Shown here piece after piece: positions 33,151-43,819 of a stretch of DNA of 64,000 nucleotides. The notes under the pieces were generated by a model. The model was not told the origin of the DNA. It did no database searches and saw only the letters and a program-made list of their open reading frames with translations. A program made the translations under genes and the position numbers. Every line of letters begins with the position of its first letter. Position 1 is the first letter of the stretch. Origin of the DNA: Canna indica (lineage: Eukaryota > Streptophyta > Magnoliopsida > Zingiberales > Cannaceae); assembly GCA_034359265.1 (NCBI GenBank), contig CP136890.1, positions 95,195,501 to 95,259,500 of the forward strand. The letters run 5' to 3'.

Positions 33151-34123
33151 GATTGGGATTGAAGGAAACGATGAGGAGCCAACGTAGGTTAATTCTAGTT
33201 AATGCACTAGATCTCTGAGCAAGTACAGATGTGCATGTGGCATGCGTGCCATTTTTTATATATCATTCTTTTTCAATTATTTTTCCTATTCCGCATGGAG
33301 AGGGGGGAAGAGTCGCTACTCGCTAGCTAGTCTCTCTTTTAATTAGTACAATTCCAATACCCTTTATATAATTAAAGTCTATGCTCGGGATTCATATATT
33401 TTTAACTAAATATAATTCCAACTTTATTAATTTAAAATATTTTAGTCAGTACTGTTTGACATATATAATTCAATATCTTATCAATTGGTGCCAAATTAAT
33501 AAAATCGTCGGTCAATTAATAAGGATAACAATTCAGTTTGACTATCCACGAATAATTAACTATCCAAATTGAAAAATCTATATATTTTTAAATAAGAGTC
33601 TCTATTTTTAATTTTAAAAATTATTTCAAAAACAATTTGATTTTGGAAATACCCTTTTGGATACCTGTAACTGTTCTGTAATCCACTTTTGGCATGAGAT
33701 ATTTAAGATTATATATAAATACAAATACATAAGTATGTTATATTTAAATTATTACTAGTAAATTTTTCATGACGTAAATTGTGAACAATAAATAAAATTT
33801 TATGATGTAAATTTACGAATTTAATTTTTATGAAGTTTTAACTAAAAAAATTTGGTCGAATATTTTGGATGCCCAATATATATATTTGATTGATCCATTT
33901 TTCATGAGTTCCATATTTTTGACGGATAGTTGGTACATATAGATTTTGATTTTTTAGTAATAATACTATTGAGTCTAGGTTATGTGTTAATTTGAATAAT
34001 AGATTTGCAAATGATTTCAATTTTAAATATTTAGAAAACCACTGATAAACTAAACTGCACACTGCCAACCCTATTAACCAATTGGTTAATAAATTTAATA
34101 TCATATATGAATTGAATTAAAAT
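33151..34123. other. AT-rich intergenic DNA
   Basis: Nothing recognised beyond simple AT-rich sequence. Confidence 0.5.
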
Positions 34124-34546
34124 TTTGGGTCCGACAGGATTAGACTCAGATCGAAGCGCCCAACTCATGAACCATATCCAAGTCAAGTCATATGCTACTT
34201 ACCCCGAGGCTCCATCCGGTTATACAACGACACACGCATCCCCATTAATTATCAAGATTTCGACGGTAATGAACCCAACATCTTCGAGATTAGCCTCGAA
34301 CCATTATGAGCATATCCTCGCGAGATTTAGGAAGACATCATCACCCAAGTCACCTCTTATCTTGCACTATATATAGACACGATGCGCACCAATTATACTA
34401 TTATTTCGACTCCCATTTCACACTACACCTGAAATTTTTTTTTACTTGAGTGTAAGAGTATCTTTGCAGGTCCATCCGCCAGAATCGCATCGAACCAGAA
34501 GACACGCAAGACCACGTCACTCTAGCTTCGAGCAAGAACAATATAT
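34124..34546 (+). repeat. LTR-like repeat, copy 1
   Basis: Shares with copy 2 (35552-36375) the ordered landmarks GGGTCCGA, GGCTCCATCCGG, ATACAA, CATCCC(C)ATTAATT, GACATCATCAC, TATATA(T/C)AGACA, TTGCAG(G/T), CAGAATCGCAT and (T/A)GAACATATATA-like ends. The TATA-like element followed by ACTTGAGTGT...CTTTGCAGG is typical of plant LTRs (promoter and R region). No TG/CA ends or duplication were identified. Confidence 0.6.
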
Positions 34547-35551
34547 CTCACTAAAATGATCTTATGATAAAGTCATAGAGAGAACTTACCTGAACTAATT
34601 AACATTGACGTTGACTAATGATCAACATATATAAAACACCTCATCGATATTTTTTAGAAATTTTACTAAACAAATATATAATTTCCAACGAGATTGAACT
34701 CCTACTTTTCATTGGCCAATATATATTCCCCAATATTTTAACCAATTGGTATATACATTAACTGATCTGCAAGTTAATAAAAAATAGTTGAGCTATCCGA
34801 GTCAAATAGTCCTGCATTAATAAGATAGTTGAAAATTTAATAGCGAGTTGACATACAATTTTATCCATTGCAAAAGTATGTATAAAGTATTATATTTAAT
34901 TATATATGCTAAAAGTCAGTTTATAACTCAATTAATTAAAAAGTTGTAGGTTGATAATTAAATAATAGCAAAATAGTATAGAATAATTAGACATGGATTA
35001 TTGATTAATGAATCAATTATTAGTGTATGCCATCTTAATTATGACATGAACCATACAAGCATGATATGTTAAACTAGGATATATAGTTGGGGAACAAATT
35101 GTCCCTCAACTTTTCTTGAAGGTTGTGTGCTGTCGGTTCCTGAACCTTGGTGGATTTATTGTCGATTCATATCATATGGATAATCCAAATCTAATGCAAA
35201 CAAATTAATGTTAGGTTTTGATATATGTGATGGAAACATGCAAACAAAAAAATATCGATTTTTCTAGCTGTGATTAGGTCAGAATGGATCTATTTTAGGT
35301 ATAGATATAGATATATATGATTCCATATTAATTTCCATCTATATATCACGTACCAACCGAGTAGCATATCAATCGGGCTGCTCATTATATACATATATAT
35401 TTTTCAAAAGGTAGTCTAATGCAAATTAAGGAATTACATTAAAGAGAGTTAATTAATTTTATATACGTTCTTTTAGCTAGGTTTCAAAATTATATATATG
35501 ATCATCAAACCTAGCTGCTGAGTATATATACACATGATTGCATGATTTTAT
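34547..35551. other. AT-rich DNA between the two LTR-like copies
   Basis: About 1 kb with no reading frame of note and no primer-binding site recognised. It could be a short internal region of a decayed TRIM-like element or unrelated spacer. Confidence 0.4.
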
Positions 35552-36375
35552 ATGGGTCCGATCGGACTACGCCCACAAACGCCCACACTCATTAACCAAA
35601 CTCAAATTAAATCAAATGGCTAAGCCTGGGGCTCCATCCGGCCATACAAGGACATTCATGTCCTCATTAATTGCGAGAGATTCGTCATTATGAGTCCGAT
35701 ATTTCTAGGATCAACCTCAACTCATTCAGAGCAACATCCCTACAAGATTATTGGACGACATCATCACTAATCACCCCGCATCCTGCAATATATACAGACA
35801 TGACACGCCCCGGGTATAAGAGATTCCAATTTTTACTACATTCACCTCGATCATATTCTGACTAAAGTGTCGAAGTGTCTTTTGCAGTGCCCCTACGCTA
35901 GAGTCGCATTTGACCAAGAGACACCTAGGGCTGTTCGCTGGTCGAGTTTAGGGAAAAAATTGACCTGACCCAACCAAATGTAATCGGGTTAGGTCGGGTC
36001 GGTCAGATTCAAAAAAATTCAACTCTCAAACCTGACCTAGTTCGGGTCGGGTAGTTGAGTTTACCCGATTAGGTAAAAATGAGTTTTCAACAATATTTTT
36101 TTAAATTTTTTTAAAAATAATTAAAAATAAATAGTTTTATATATAAATAGTTTATAAATAATCGAGTTATCGGGTCGGATCTTGGGTCGTCGAGTTTCAA
36201 ATTTAAAAACCCGAGACCCGACCCGATTATGGTCGGGTTTGGTTAGATTGTACCCGACCCAACCTAACCCAAATAGATCGGGTCAGGTCGGATTCTTGGG
36301 TTCATTGGGTCGGGTCGATCCAATGAACAACCCTAGAGACACTGGGCTAGACTACTCACTCCGACTTCAGGCAAG
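35552..36375 (+). repeat. LTR-like repeat, copy 2, interrupted by a MITE
   Basis: Direct-orientation relative of 34124-34546, split at GAGACAC(C) by the hAT MITE 35926-36335. After the MITE the copy resumes with GGGCTAGAC and ends at GGCAAGAACATATATAA, corresponding to CGAGCAAGAACAATATAT in copy 1. Confidence 0.6.
35926..36335. mobile_element. hAT MITE, 410 bp
   Basis: Ends TAGGGCTGTTCGCTGG and, on the minus strand, TAGGGTTGTTCATTGG. Flanks GAGACACC (35918-35925) and GAGACACT (36336-36343) match at 7 of 8. The interior is dense in TCGGGTC(G/A)GG/CCCGACCC words in both orientations. Nested in LTR-like copy 2. Confidence 0.85.
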
Positions 36376-38500
36376 AACATATATAATCAATTCACTTGAA
36401 TTCGTCGATTGATTTGGTTGGCCGAACAATTTTCACGAGTCAATTGAGTTTTATTCATCAAGAGTTTTCGATCATTTGTATAGAATTCGATATCAGTTTT
36501 CATTAAAATTGATTGGAGGCTATTTTGACAATATTGATTTGAACTAATTATGTGTTAGTTCATATCGATACATCATTGAATAAAAATTCATTGATTCATT
36601 TATAAACAAATATAAACTAAAAAAATGACCCTGTTTAGAATGAGCCTATTGTTAAATGCAACTTAAAAAACCAATATCCCTCTCCGATGAAATGGAAAGA
36701 AATATAAGTTCATAGTGGTAATTAAATAACAATAATGAAAGTAAACTATATTTGTAAAACAGTAAAAGTAAAAGTGTTCTATATATGTGTGTGTGCATGT
36801 GTAATATTATTGCATATATAGACAAAAAATAATCTTGGGCATTAAAGGGTTCATGATCTAAGAATGGATAGGTAGGTCTGGTCGGCAGTGCAGGTAGGTG
36901 ACGTCAAAAATCTGAAGGCAGAAGTTAGATTTTGAGGTTATGGAGGTAAATGAGCAGAGATCCGGGAAGGTAGTTGGAAACTCACTTTCCGGCCTTTAAT
37001 GAACACAGTTGATTTGCTTGAAACGTGTCCGCGCACGGGACCACGTTCCGGCTCGAGTGCACCTCATTTTGATAGCAACCCTTCATCTTTTCCATCCCCA
37101 TCATTCCGGGGCACCATTTCACATTGGTGCTGTTGCAGATAGGGCTAGCCGTGGGACTACTCATTCAACCCATCCTATCTTCTAACCCATCCATTTATCA
37201 GTCCTATTCTCTTTGCTTTGGATTTGATCAGTCCATTATAATTCATAATAACATAATAAAGACATGAGTTTGTAGTTTTAAAAAAATAAAATATCAATTT
37301 AAAAATATAACAAATATAGTTTTAAATTAGTTAAATAATTTATTGAATAATAATAATAAAAATATAACAAATATGTTAGTATGATAATGATATACATTAA
37401 GTAATTAAGCTTAATTACAATGAGTAAAAAAAAAAAATTACTAGGAAAGGCAAAGAAGATAAGGAATAGCTGTTCTGAAATGATAGGGAAAAGGAATATA
37501 TATTTCTTATATTTAAAATCGAATAAAAAATGATAATAAGAATAGACGAGGAGTAACTATTCGATCTCTCGTACGTGTATTCCGACAAGACAACCAAGAA
37601 GGTTTAAATTCATTCACTTGGTCCTGTTTTCAAAATGTTAGACACTTGCACAAAACGCTGCAAGCATCTCTTCTTCCCTCGCCACCCTCGCTTTGCTTAA
37701 TAAAGATGAGATTGAGAGATATGAATGATAGGGGTAGCAAGGTTCACATTGTCCCCTCTATGAAGCCAATAAATGATAAATCAATCACGGACCTATTTGA
37801 TGCCCGACACCGAGCCTCCTCCCCCACCAAACCAAAGGTCCAAACCGACGTCCTGAATTAGTAGCCTAGTGGAACCCATGCATTTGCTTAAAATCATGGG
37901 AACTCGCCAGGTTTCCGAACTCAGACGAAATGGTCATCTTTTGTTCTTTTCCCCAAGACGGGTAGATGATGCACTTCCTTGTGATCATTCATTTCTAAGA
38001 AACCCCAGGATTAGGGAAAAGGTGCAGCTATTGGCATCTACTACTACTACTGCTGCTGCCATGTCAATTGAAGTTGACCTCTACATTCTCTCATGCCTCC
38101 ACGTTGATCGCTGTAAGTCTCAAGCACCATCGTTTTCACCTGACTCCATTCTCTCCGGTATCCAAAGCCGAATCTTATACTACACTATACCAAATTGGGG
38201 AAATAGTATTGCGCACAATTCCCATTATATATCTTCATATTACTTGATGAAGAAGTGCATATGCACTGTTCGAGATAGTACAATAACATGGCTAGAGAAA
38301 AGTTCAGCGGATTAATCTACGTACTGTGCAAAGTCAACTCTCCACGCACTCGAGTGAATCTTTTACTATTGTGCAGGTTGCTTCAGTTAGTGTTTGCATA
38401 CTTTTTGACAAGGCTTATATATGAATGGGTGGAAAGATCGAACTTGAGCTGCACCTCTATGTGTAATATTAAATATGAAATCTACTGTACGTAGCAAATC
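36376..38500. other. Intergenic DNA upstream of the F-box gene
   Basis: No gene can be supported. At 36982-37164 a minus-strand frame (including ICNSTNVKWCPGMMGMEKMKG) followed by a GTGAGT donor-like site looks weakly exon-like. 37640-38315 has two short plus frames without recognisable domains. Everything else is AT-rich. Confidence 0.35.
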
Positions 38501-38770
38501 GAGTGCGAGCAGCCCGAGGTATATATAGTGCAGGGTGCAGTGCACCCCACTGTCCACTGATGATATAATAATGGCACATGACATGTGTGTACGGCCACCG
38601 AATCCTCTTGTCCACAAGGATGAGGAGAGAGCGGGTGTTGGATGCGGGTAGCGGGCCCCGCCACGCCGTAGCCCACAATCCATTATGGGCCTACCCATTT
38701 CCTAACTTCTACTTCCACTGGGCCCGGCTGTGCTGGACACGGCGGCGGCCCCACCACCACTTTCACCATT

Positions 38771-38963
38771 ACTTCTCTCTCTCTCTTTCTCTTTCCTCTT
38801 TTTAAAAGCCCATTACGATTGCTATATATATAGACTAGCCGAAACCTAACACAGAGGCCTCTTCTCTTTATTGCATAAGAGGAAAAATAATTAAAATAAA
38901 ATACTTGGGATTGAAGAGAATTAAACGAGGGCACTTACAAATTCGATCGATCGAAGAAGGGCG
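38771..38963 (+). promoter_or_regulatory. Core promoter and 5' leader of the F-box/kelch gene
   Basis: A pyrimidine patch (CT repeats, 38771-38802) precedes a TATA box, GCTATATATATAGAC, at about 38820-38834. Transcription would then start near 38855-38865, giving a leader of about 100 bases that ends at the ATG at 38964 (context GGGCGATGCC). Spacing and order are typical of plant class II promoters; the start point is inferred, not seen. Confidence 0.6.
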
Positions 38964-40130
38964 ATGCCTCCGCGCTCGGAGCCGGTGGAGACGGTGGTGA
39001 TGATGGAGGAGGAAGAGGTGCCACGGCGATCCATGGCGGCAGCGCCAGCGGTGATTGAGCCGCTGATCCCTGGATTGCCGGACGAGGTGGCCGAGCAGTG
39101 CCTCCTCCACCTGCCCTTCCCCTACCAGCCGCTCGCGCGGTCGGTGTCCTCCGCCTGGAACCGCGCCCTTTCCAGCCCGTCTTTCCTACGGTCCAAGGCG
39201 GAGGCCTCCGCGGCGCTCTCCCTCCCCTACCTGTTCGTCTTCGCCTTCGACCGCGCCACCCTCCGGCTCCAGTGGCAGGCCCTCGACCCCCGCACCCGCC
39301 GCTGGTTCGTGCTCCCCCCGATGCCGCTTCCGACCGAGGGTGACGCCCCGCTCTGCCCCCCGGCCTTCGCCTGCGCGGCCCTCCCCTGCCGCGGCGAGCT
39401 GTACGTTCTTGGCGGCATGCGGTCGGACACGCAGTCCCCGCTGCAGACGCTCCTCGCCTACCGCGCGGCCACCAACTCCTGGTACGCCGCCGCGCCGATG
39501 CCCACCGCGCGGTGCTTCTTCGCGGCGGGGGCGATCGGGGGCCGGATCTTCGCCGCGGGGGGCGGAGACGGCGGGATCTCGGCGGTGGAATGCTACGATC
39601 CAGCGGCCGACATGTGGGCGCCGGCGGCGGGGATGCGGCGGGGGATGGCGCGGTACGACGCGGCGGTGGTGGGCCGGCGGATGTACGTCACCGAGGGCTG
39701 GACCTGGCCGTTCGACTTGTCGCCGCGGGGCGGCGTCTACGACGCGGATCGGGACGCGTGGGAGGAGATGCGGGTGGGGATGCGGGAGGGGTGGACCGGG
39801 GCGAGCGCGGTGGTGGGGGGACGGCTGTACGTGGTGTCGGAGTGCGGCGACGGGCGGGTGAAGGCGTACGATGAGGGAAGCGACGTGTGGAGGGCGGTGG
39901 CCGGAGGAGGGGTGCCAGCCGAGGTGAGGCGGCCGTACGCAGTGAGCGGCGGCGGCGGAGGGGCGGGGGAGGTGGGGAGGGAGATCTACGTGGTGGGGAG
40001 CGGGCTGTCCGTCGGGGTCGGGACGGTGGTTGCGTCGGAGGGCGGGGAGAGGGTGGAATGGGAGGTGGTGAAGGGGCCGCCGGCGTTCGCGGATCTGGCG
40101 CCTTGTAACGCACTCGTGCTGTACGCTTAA
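38964..40130 (+). CDS. F-box/kelch-repeat protein, At1g30090-like
   Basis: 388 residues, one exon, complete from ATG to TAA. Residues 1-32 are a low-complexity acidic/Ala leader. The F-box is at about 33-76 (PLIPGLPDEVAEQCLLHLPF, then WNRAL), the part that binds the SKP1-like subunit of an SCF ubiquitin ligase. Kelch-type repeats follow: ELYVLGGMRSD (about 145-155) with W173; RIFAAGGGDGG (194-204) with YDP..DMW (211-218); MYVTEGW (240-246) with VYDADRDAW (258-266); RLYVVSECGDG (287-297) with AYDEGSDVW (301-309). The REGWTG signature (274-279) and the PRG.VYD and WEVV endings match the Arabidopsis At1g30090 group of F-box/kelch proteins. The role is probably substrate recognition for ubiquitination; the substrate is unknown. 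Glu/Ala/Gly-rich linkers reflect extreme GC content. No stop, shift or missing motif is seen. Confidence 0.93.
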   Translation: MPPRSEPVETVVMMEEEEVPRRSMAAAPAVIEPLIPGLPDEVAEQCLLHLPFPYQPLARSVSSAWNRALSSPSFLRSKAEASAALSLPYLFVFAFDRATLRLQWQALDPRTRRWFVLPPMPLPTEGDAPLCPPAFACAALPCRGELYVLGGMRSDTQSPLQTLLAYRAATNSWYAAAPMPTARCFFAAGAIGGRIFAAGGGDGGISAVECYDPAADMWAPAAGMRRGMARYDAAVVGRRMYVTEGWTWPFDLSPRGGVYDADRDAWEEMRVGMREGWTGASAVVGGRLYVVSECGDGRVKAYDEGSDVWRAVAGGGVPAEVRRPYAVSGGGGGAGEVGREIYVVGSGLSVGVGTVVASEGGERVEWEVVKGPPAFADLAPCNALVLYA

Positions 40131-40275
40131 TAAGTGTTATAATAAGCGGTTAAAAAGGGTTTATTTTGGGTTTAATGAGCCGAGCGAGAGATCTCTGTAA
40201 CATATGTGCTTCTTCTGCTACTCTTTCTTTCTTTTTTTTTAATTTTCTAATATTTCACATGAATAAGATAGATAC
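40131..40275 (+). terminator. Probable 3' UTR and polyadenylation region of the F-box gene
   Basis: AATAAG-type signals occur at 40129-40147 and 40262-40267, after T-rich stretches (40227-40247). Plant poly(A) signals are loose, so the cleavage site is not fixed. Confidence 0.35.
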
Positions 40276-41000
40276 TTCTCTCATATAATATTCACTATAT
40301 TCTTCTACTTGCAGCCGTGTGGCCACTAATTGACCAGACCACGGATTATAATCATAAACAAAAATTAAATAAACTGTTAAAGAGAAAAGTTACTTCTACG
40401 TGCATAGAATGTGATTCTTTGTGTCCCAAACACTCGTTTTTGTAAAATTATGAGATTGGAATGAGAATGAGCAGAGAATGGTATAAATTCGCCCCATATT
40501 TGCGCATGAAAGGCTTCCACATGGAGAGAGAGGGACAAATGTGGACGAAGTACAGAAGTTTAAAGGCATCCTACACGTCTGAACAGGATGTAATAGGTCA
40601 TCTTTATGTATCAGCGAGATATATAAATAAGAAAGGCTGTTTTGGTCCAGAGAGATTTTTGGCATTTATTAACAAGTAGGGGGGCATTTAATTCAGCAAT
40701 TGAAAAGCTGGTGGTGGACTTGTGAGCTTATCTATTTGGTAGTGGTCGGTGGGGCCCGTCTCTGCTGCGGGCGAAGTCGTCTGCTAGTGCATGGGATCCA
40801 CCGCGTCTATAACTCAACTGAGGCCGAATAGCCAATCCCTTCTCTCTACGGCCGCAGCCGAATGCAAGCTGTGCGAGGCAACTGCGCATGGGGGAAGACC
40901 ATCAGAATGATGAACGAGAGTGCCGAAGGAGATCATTGCTTCCGTGCGCCGCAAAGCTTTCTCTGCACATGACTTCAACTGCAAGGATCCTGCTATCAAA
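40276..41000. other. Intergenic DNA downstream of the F-box gene
   Basis: No gene recognised. Two short open frames (40396-40679) on opposite strands are shadows of one another without recognisable motifs. 40680-40990 is moderately GC-rich. Confidence 0.4.
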
Positions 41001-41004
41001 ACTA

Positions 41005-41135
41005 GGGCTACGGCTGTCCATCAATCGAGCTGAATCTGAATCCACCAACCGAACCTAAATGAAATAATTTACTTCGATTTGGTTAATTTTTTACATTTTA
41101 ATTCTGGTTTGGTTTAAAATTGAACCAAAATTCAG
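41005..41135. repeat. Fragment of a hAT-type subterminal region
   Basis: GGCTGTCCATCAATCGAGC followed by AACCGAACC, TTGGTTAATT and GGTTTGGTTTAAAATTGAACC resembles the ends of the hAT elements elsewhere in the window. Only one end is present. Confidence 0.4.
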
Positions 41136-41149
41136 TCTTCGGAAGCAAA

Positions 41150-43169
41150 AGCGTACGCGTGCGGGAACTTACAATTACAAAAACGGATTCGTGAACTTGT
41201 AGAAAAAGAGGTGCCAGAAATGGAAGATACCTCATACCCGTGCTCGTAATTCAATCACAGTCAAATTTGGCTCGTCCAAGGTTCGAGATTACTACCTCAT
41301 CACCCATAAAATGAGACAATTTTCTGGGAATGAAAAGGACCTGCTGAAAGAGACGCTCGTGCTTAGTAGTTAGTACCCTTAGCTTTGTAATATTCAATGC
41401 CTATGCACAGTATTCTTTTGATACATTCCCAGTTGATCTAGCTACTTCCATGTCTGGACCCACACAACATATAACATGATGTAAACTTGAAGTAAACAAA
41501 CACATCCTTGATCCTTGGATACTTATCTTGCGAGTCCAGTTGCATTCCAACGACTCAAAAGTCCCAGCAAGCAGGCAGAGCTGGGCACCACGCTGTAACA
41601 GGTGAAAGCTACAGAAAATGACTCATGAGGCGCATTCTTTACTATAAAGTTTCAAAGGTAATCTACTGATCGAATAGTAAATTGAGCGGCAATACAGGAC
41701 AAATTGCACTGTCACATTGCAGAGGGTCATTACAATCTTTTTCTTGAACTCCCAGGTGAATTCAGAAGCATAGGTTTCATGATAGCATTAGTTGGAAAGT
41801 AAAGTGCACAATTATAATTAGGATAAGCATGGGGAAGATATAATTATCTAGAACAACTTCTTTGGCGAGAGAGAAACGGTAGGATTTTCCAAAAAAAAAG
41901 CTCTTCTGCTCAACTATTAGCCATATCAACGGCCAACTTCTTACATTTTTATTCAACTTAGCTGCCTCTTTGTGTTGTTGTTCTATGTTGGTTGCTACCT
42001 TGTTATTCATGCTTCTTGTAAATTTTGTTTTCATCTTCCTTTTATTTTTTCTACTACTATATCTGTAATCTTTCGTAGCTCTTGAATGGAAACAGATTTT
42101 TTATTTTCAAAAAATAAAATAAAACTTCGGCCTATAGACTATAGTTGTAGATCACAAGTCACCTTTGCTATCGATTGGTCCACTTCAAGCACCAACAGAG
42201 TCAGCTGATCCTTATCCAAACTTTGGAGAAAGCACTACGACACCACTGCAAAATGGTATGAACAGCGACAGTGATCTTTTATATAGCACTTGAATTTTCA
42301 CCACACACTCAGATATGCCTTATAGAACGTTTACAGGTTGTAATTCCACATGGTTATAATGCTTATGGTGAGAAAAGAATAATTGTGTTTATAAGGAAAC
42401 AACAGGAAACTTAAGCACGTCATTCATCTTTAAAATGGATTTCCTGTTTATTTCGCATGAAGAGGTCAACAATGAACAAAAAAGGATAGTTAAACTTCCC
42501 AATTAAAAAGCAACAGAAAGCAAGTAGTATGCAAGCCAAAAGAAAGGAGTGTGCTTTCACATAGAAAGTCCCACTGGGCCACTGGCGTGCTTCCTTTGTT
42601 AACACACGAGATACTCTAATTTCAAAACCTTACACGAATTTGCAAGATATGAAACAAAAAGTAAGGCGGTTTACAGCTCGGTACAGATACTAACTGAGAT
42701 TCACAAATGAAGGCCAAGGTCAGTCAATACACAAATACACTGATATCCAGCCCAAGGCCAGCAAGAATGCCTGACTGATGATGCTTCGTGTGGTGGAAAT
42801 TCAAAAGCTGAACCACACCATATTTAATGGTGCTGCTATTTTTCTTGCAAGGCACTCAACAATAAGCTGATATTGCAGGGCCGAGAATCTTCCTGGTGGC
42901 TCTCATATTGATCGAGATATCAGTGCTCCAACTAGTCCACTGGTCACCATCATTGATTCACCCATATGTTTGTAGAAACTTGTTTGTGGATTGCCACGTC
43001 TATGTTGTCATGTTTAGTATTATTCCTACACATAATTAATATTATGCTAAAAAATATTTATGTTTGGGGACCACCTGTCACAAGATTGACTGAGCGACTT
43101 GAGGCTGAGCTAGTCAATGTGCAAAGAACAAGTAGGTTTTTCACAGTTGGGGTACGTACACTCACTAAG
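41150..43169 (+). other. Host DNA with weak exon-like traces
   Basis: Between AT-rich stretches there are short, better-composed blocks. 42136-42256 opens after CCTATAG and reads VVDHKSPLLSIGPLQAPTES, then ADPYPNFGESTTTPLQN, before GTATGA. About 42752 onward (after TATCCAG) reads QGQQECLTDDAS. 42882-42976 (after ATTGCAG) reads AENLPGGSHIDRDISAPTSP, then LVTIIDSPICL and a TAG. The phases of these pieces can be joined (the last via a weak GT site). This may be the 3' end of a host gene with transposon-filled introns. The protein is not recognised, and chance open blocks remain possible. Confidence 0.35.
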
Positions 43170-43184
43170 GAACACTACTAGAAA

Positions 43185-43560
43185 AATGAGCATCAACAAC
43201 GACTGATGCCGTTGTTGAGCCGTTGTTGAAAATCATCAGCAACGACGTGTAACGGCTGGCGCCGTTGCAATGGTGCCGTGGCAGAAAATCGCGTTGCTGA
43301 TAACTTAGCAACGGATCAGCAACGACCGCTCGGGCCGTTGCTAAAAATATTATCAGCAATGGTTTTGCCACGGACGCGGAGCCGTTGCTGATAACATTAA
43401 TAGCAACGGCCGGTGAGCCCGTAGCAACGCCGTTAGTAAAAGCTCGTCGCTAAGCCGTTGCTGTAGGTCATCAGCAACGGCTTTCGATAAACTTTTAGCA
43501 ACGACTTTCCCACGGATTGTCGTGGGAAAGCCGTTGCTGATGATATGAACCTGGTAACGA
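43185..43560. repeat. CACTA subterminal repeats, left end
   Basis: At least ten copies of (T)CAGCAACGGC/GCCGTTGCTGA in both orientations with short spacers; probable transposase-binding array. Confidence 0.9.
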
Positions 43561-43819
43561 AAAAAATTAAAATTTAAAATTTCCATTGATACATTGATAC
43601 ATTATCTGATACATAACTCACACACCCATACACTCATACACACATTCATTCACACATCACAAATACACCAAGATATACATCAAAACAACTATATTTATAT
43701 TGATAATTATCCACAATAGTATAAAAACTATTCAAATGCAAAATTGAAGTATCAATATCCAAACAAAATAAATTAAACAAGTCCAATATCTTAGTAACAA
43801 AGTCAATATAAAAAAAATC

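Noticed and set aside
39340..40113. Long open frames overlapping the F-box gene in other frames and on the minus strand
   Set aside because: Shadows caused by very high GC content; only the 38964-40130 frame has F-box and kelch motifs.
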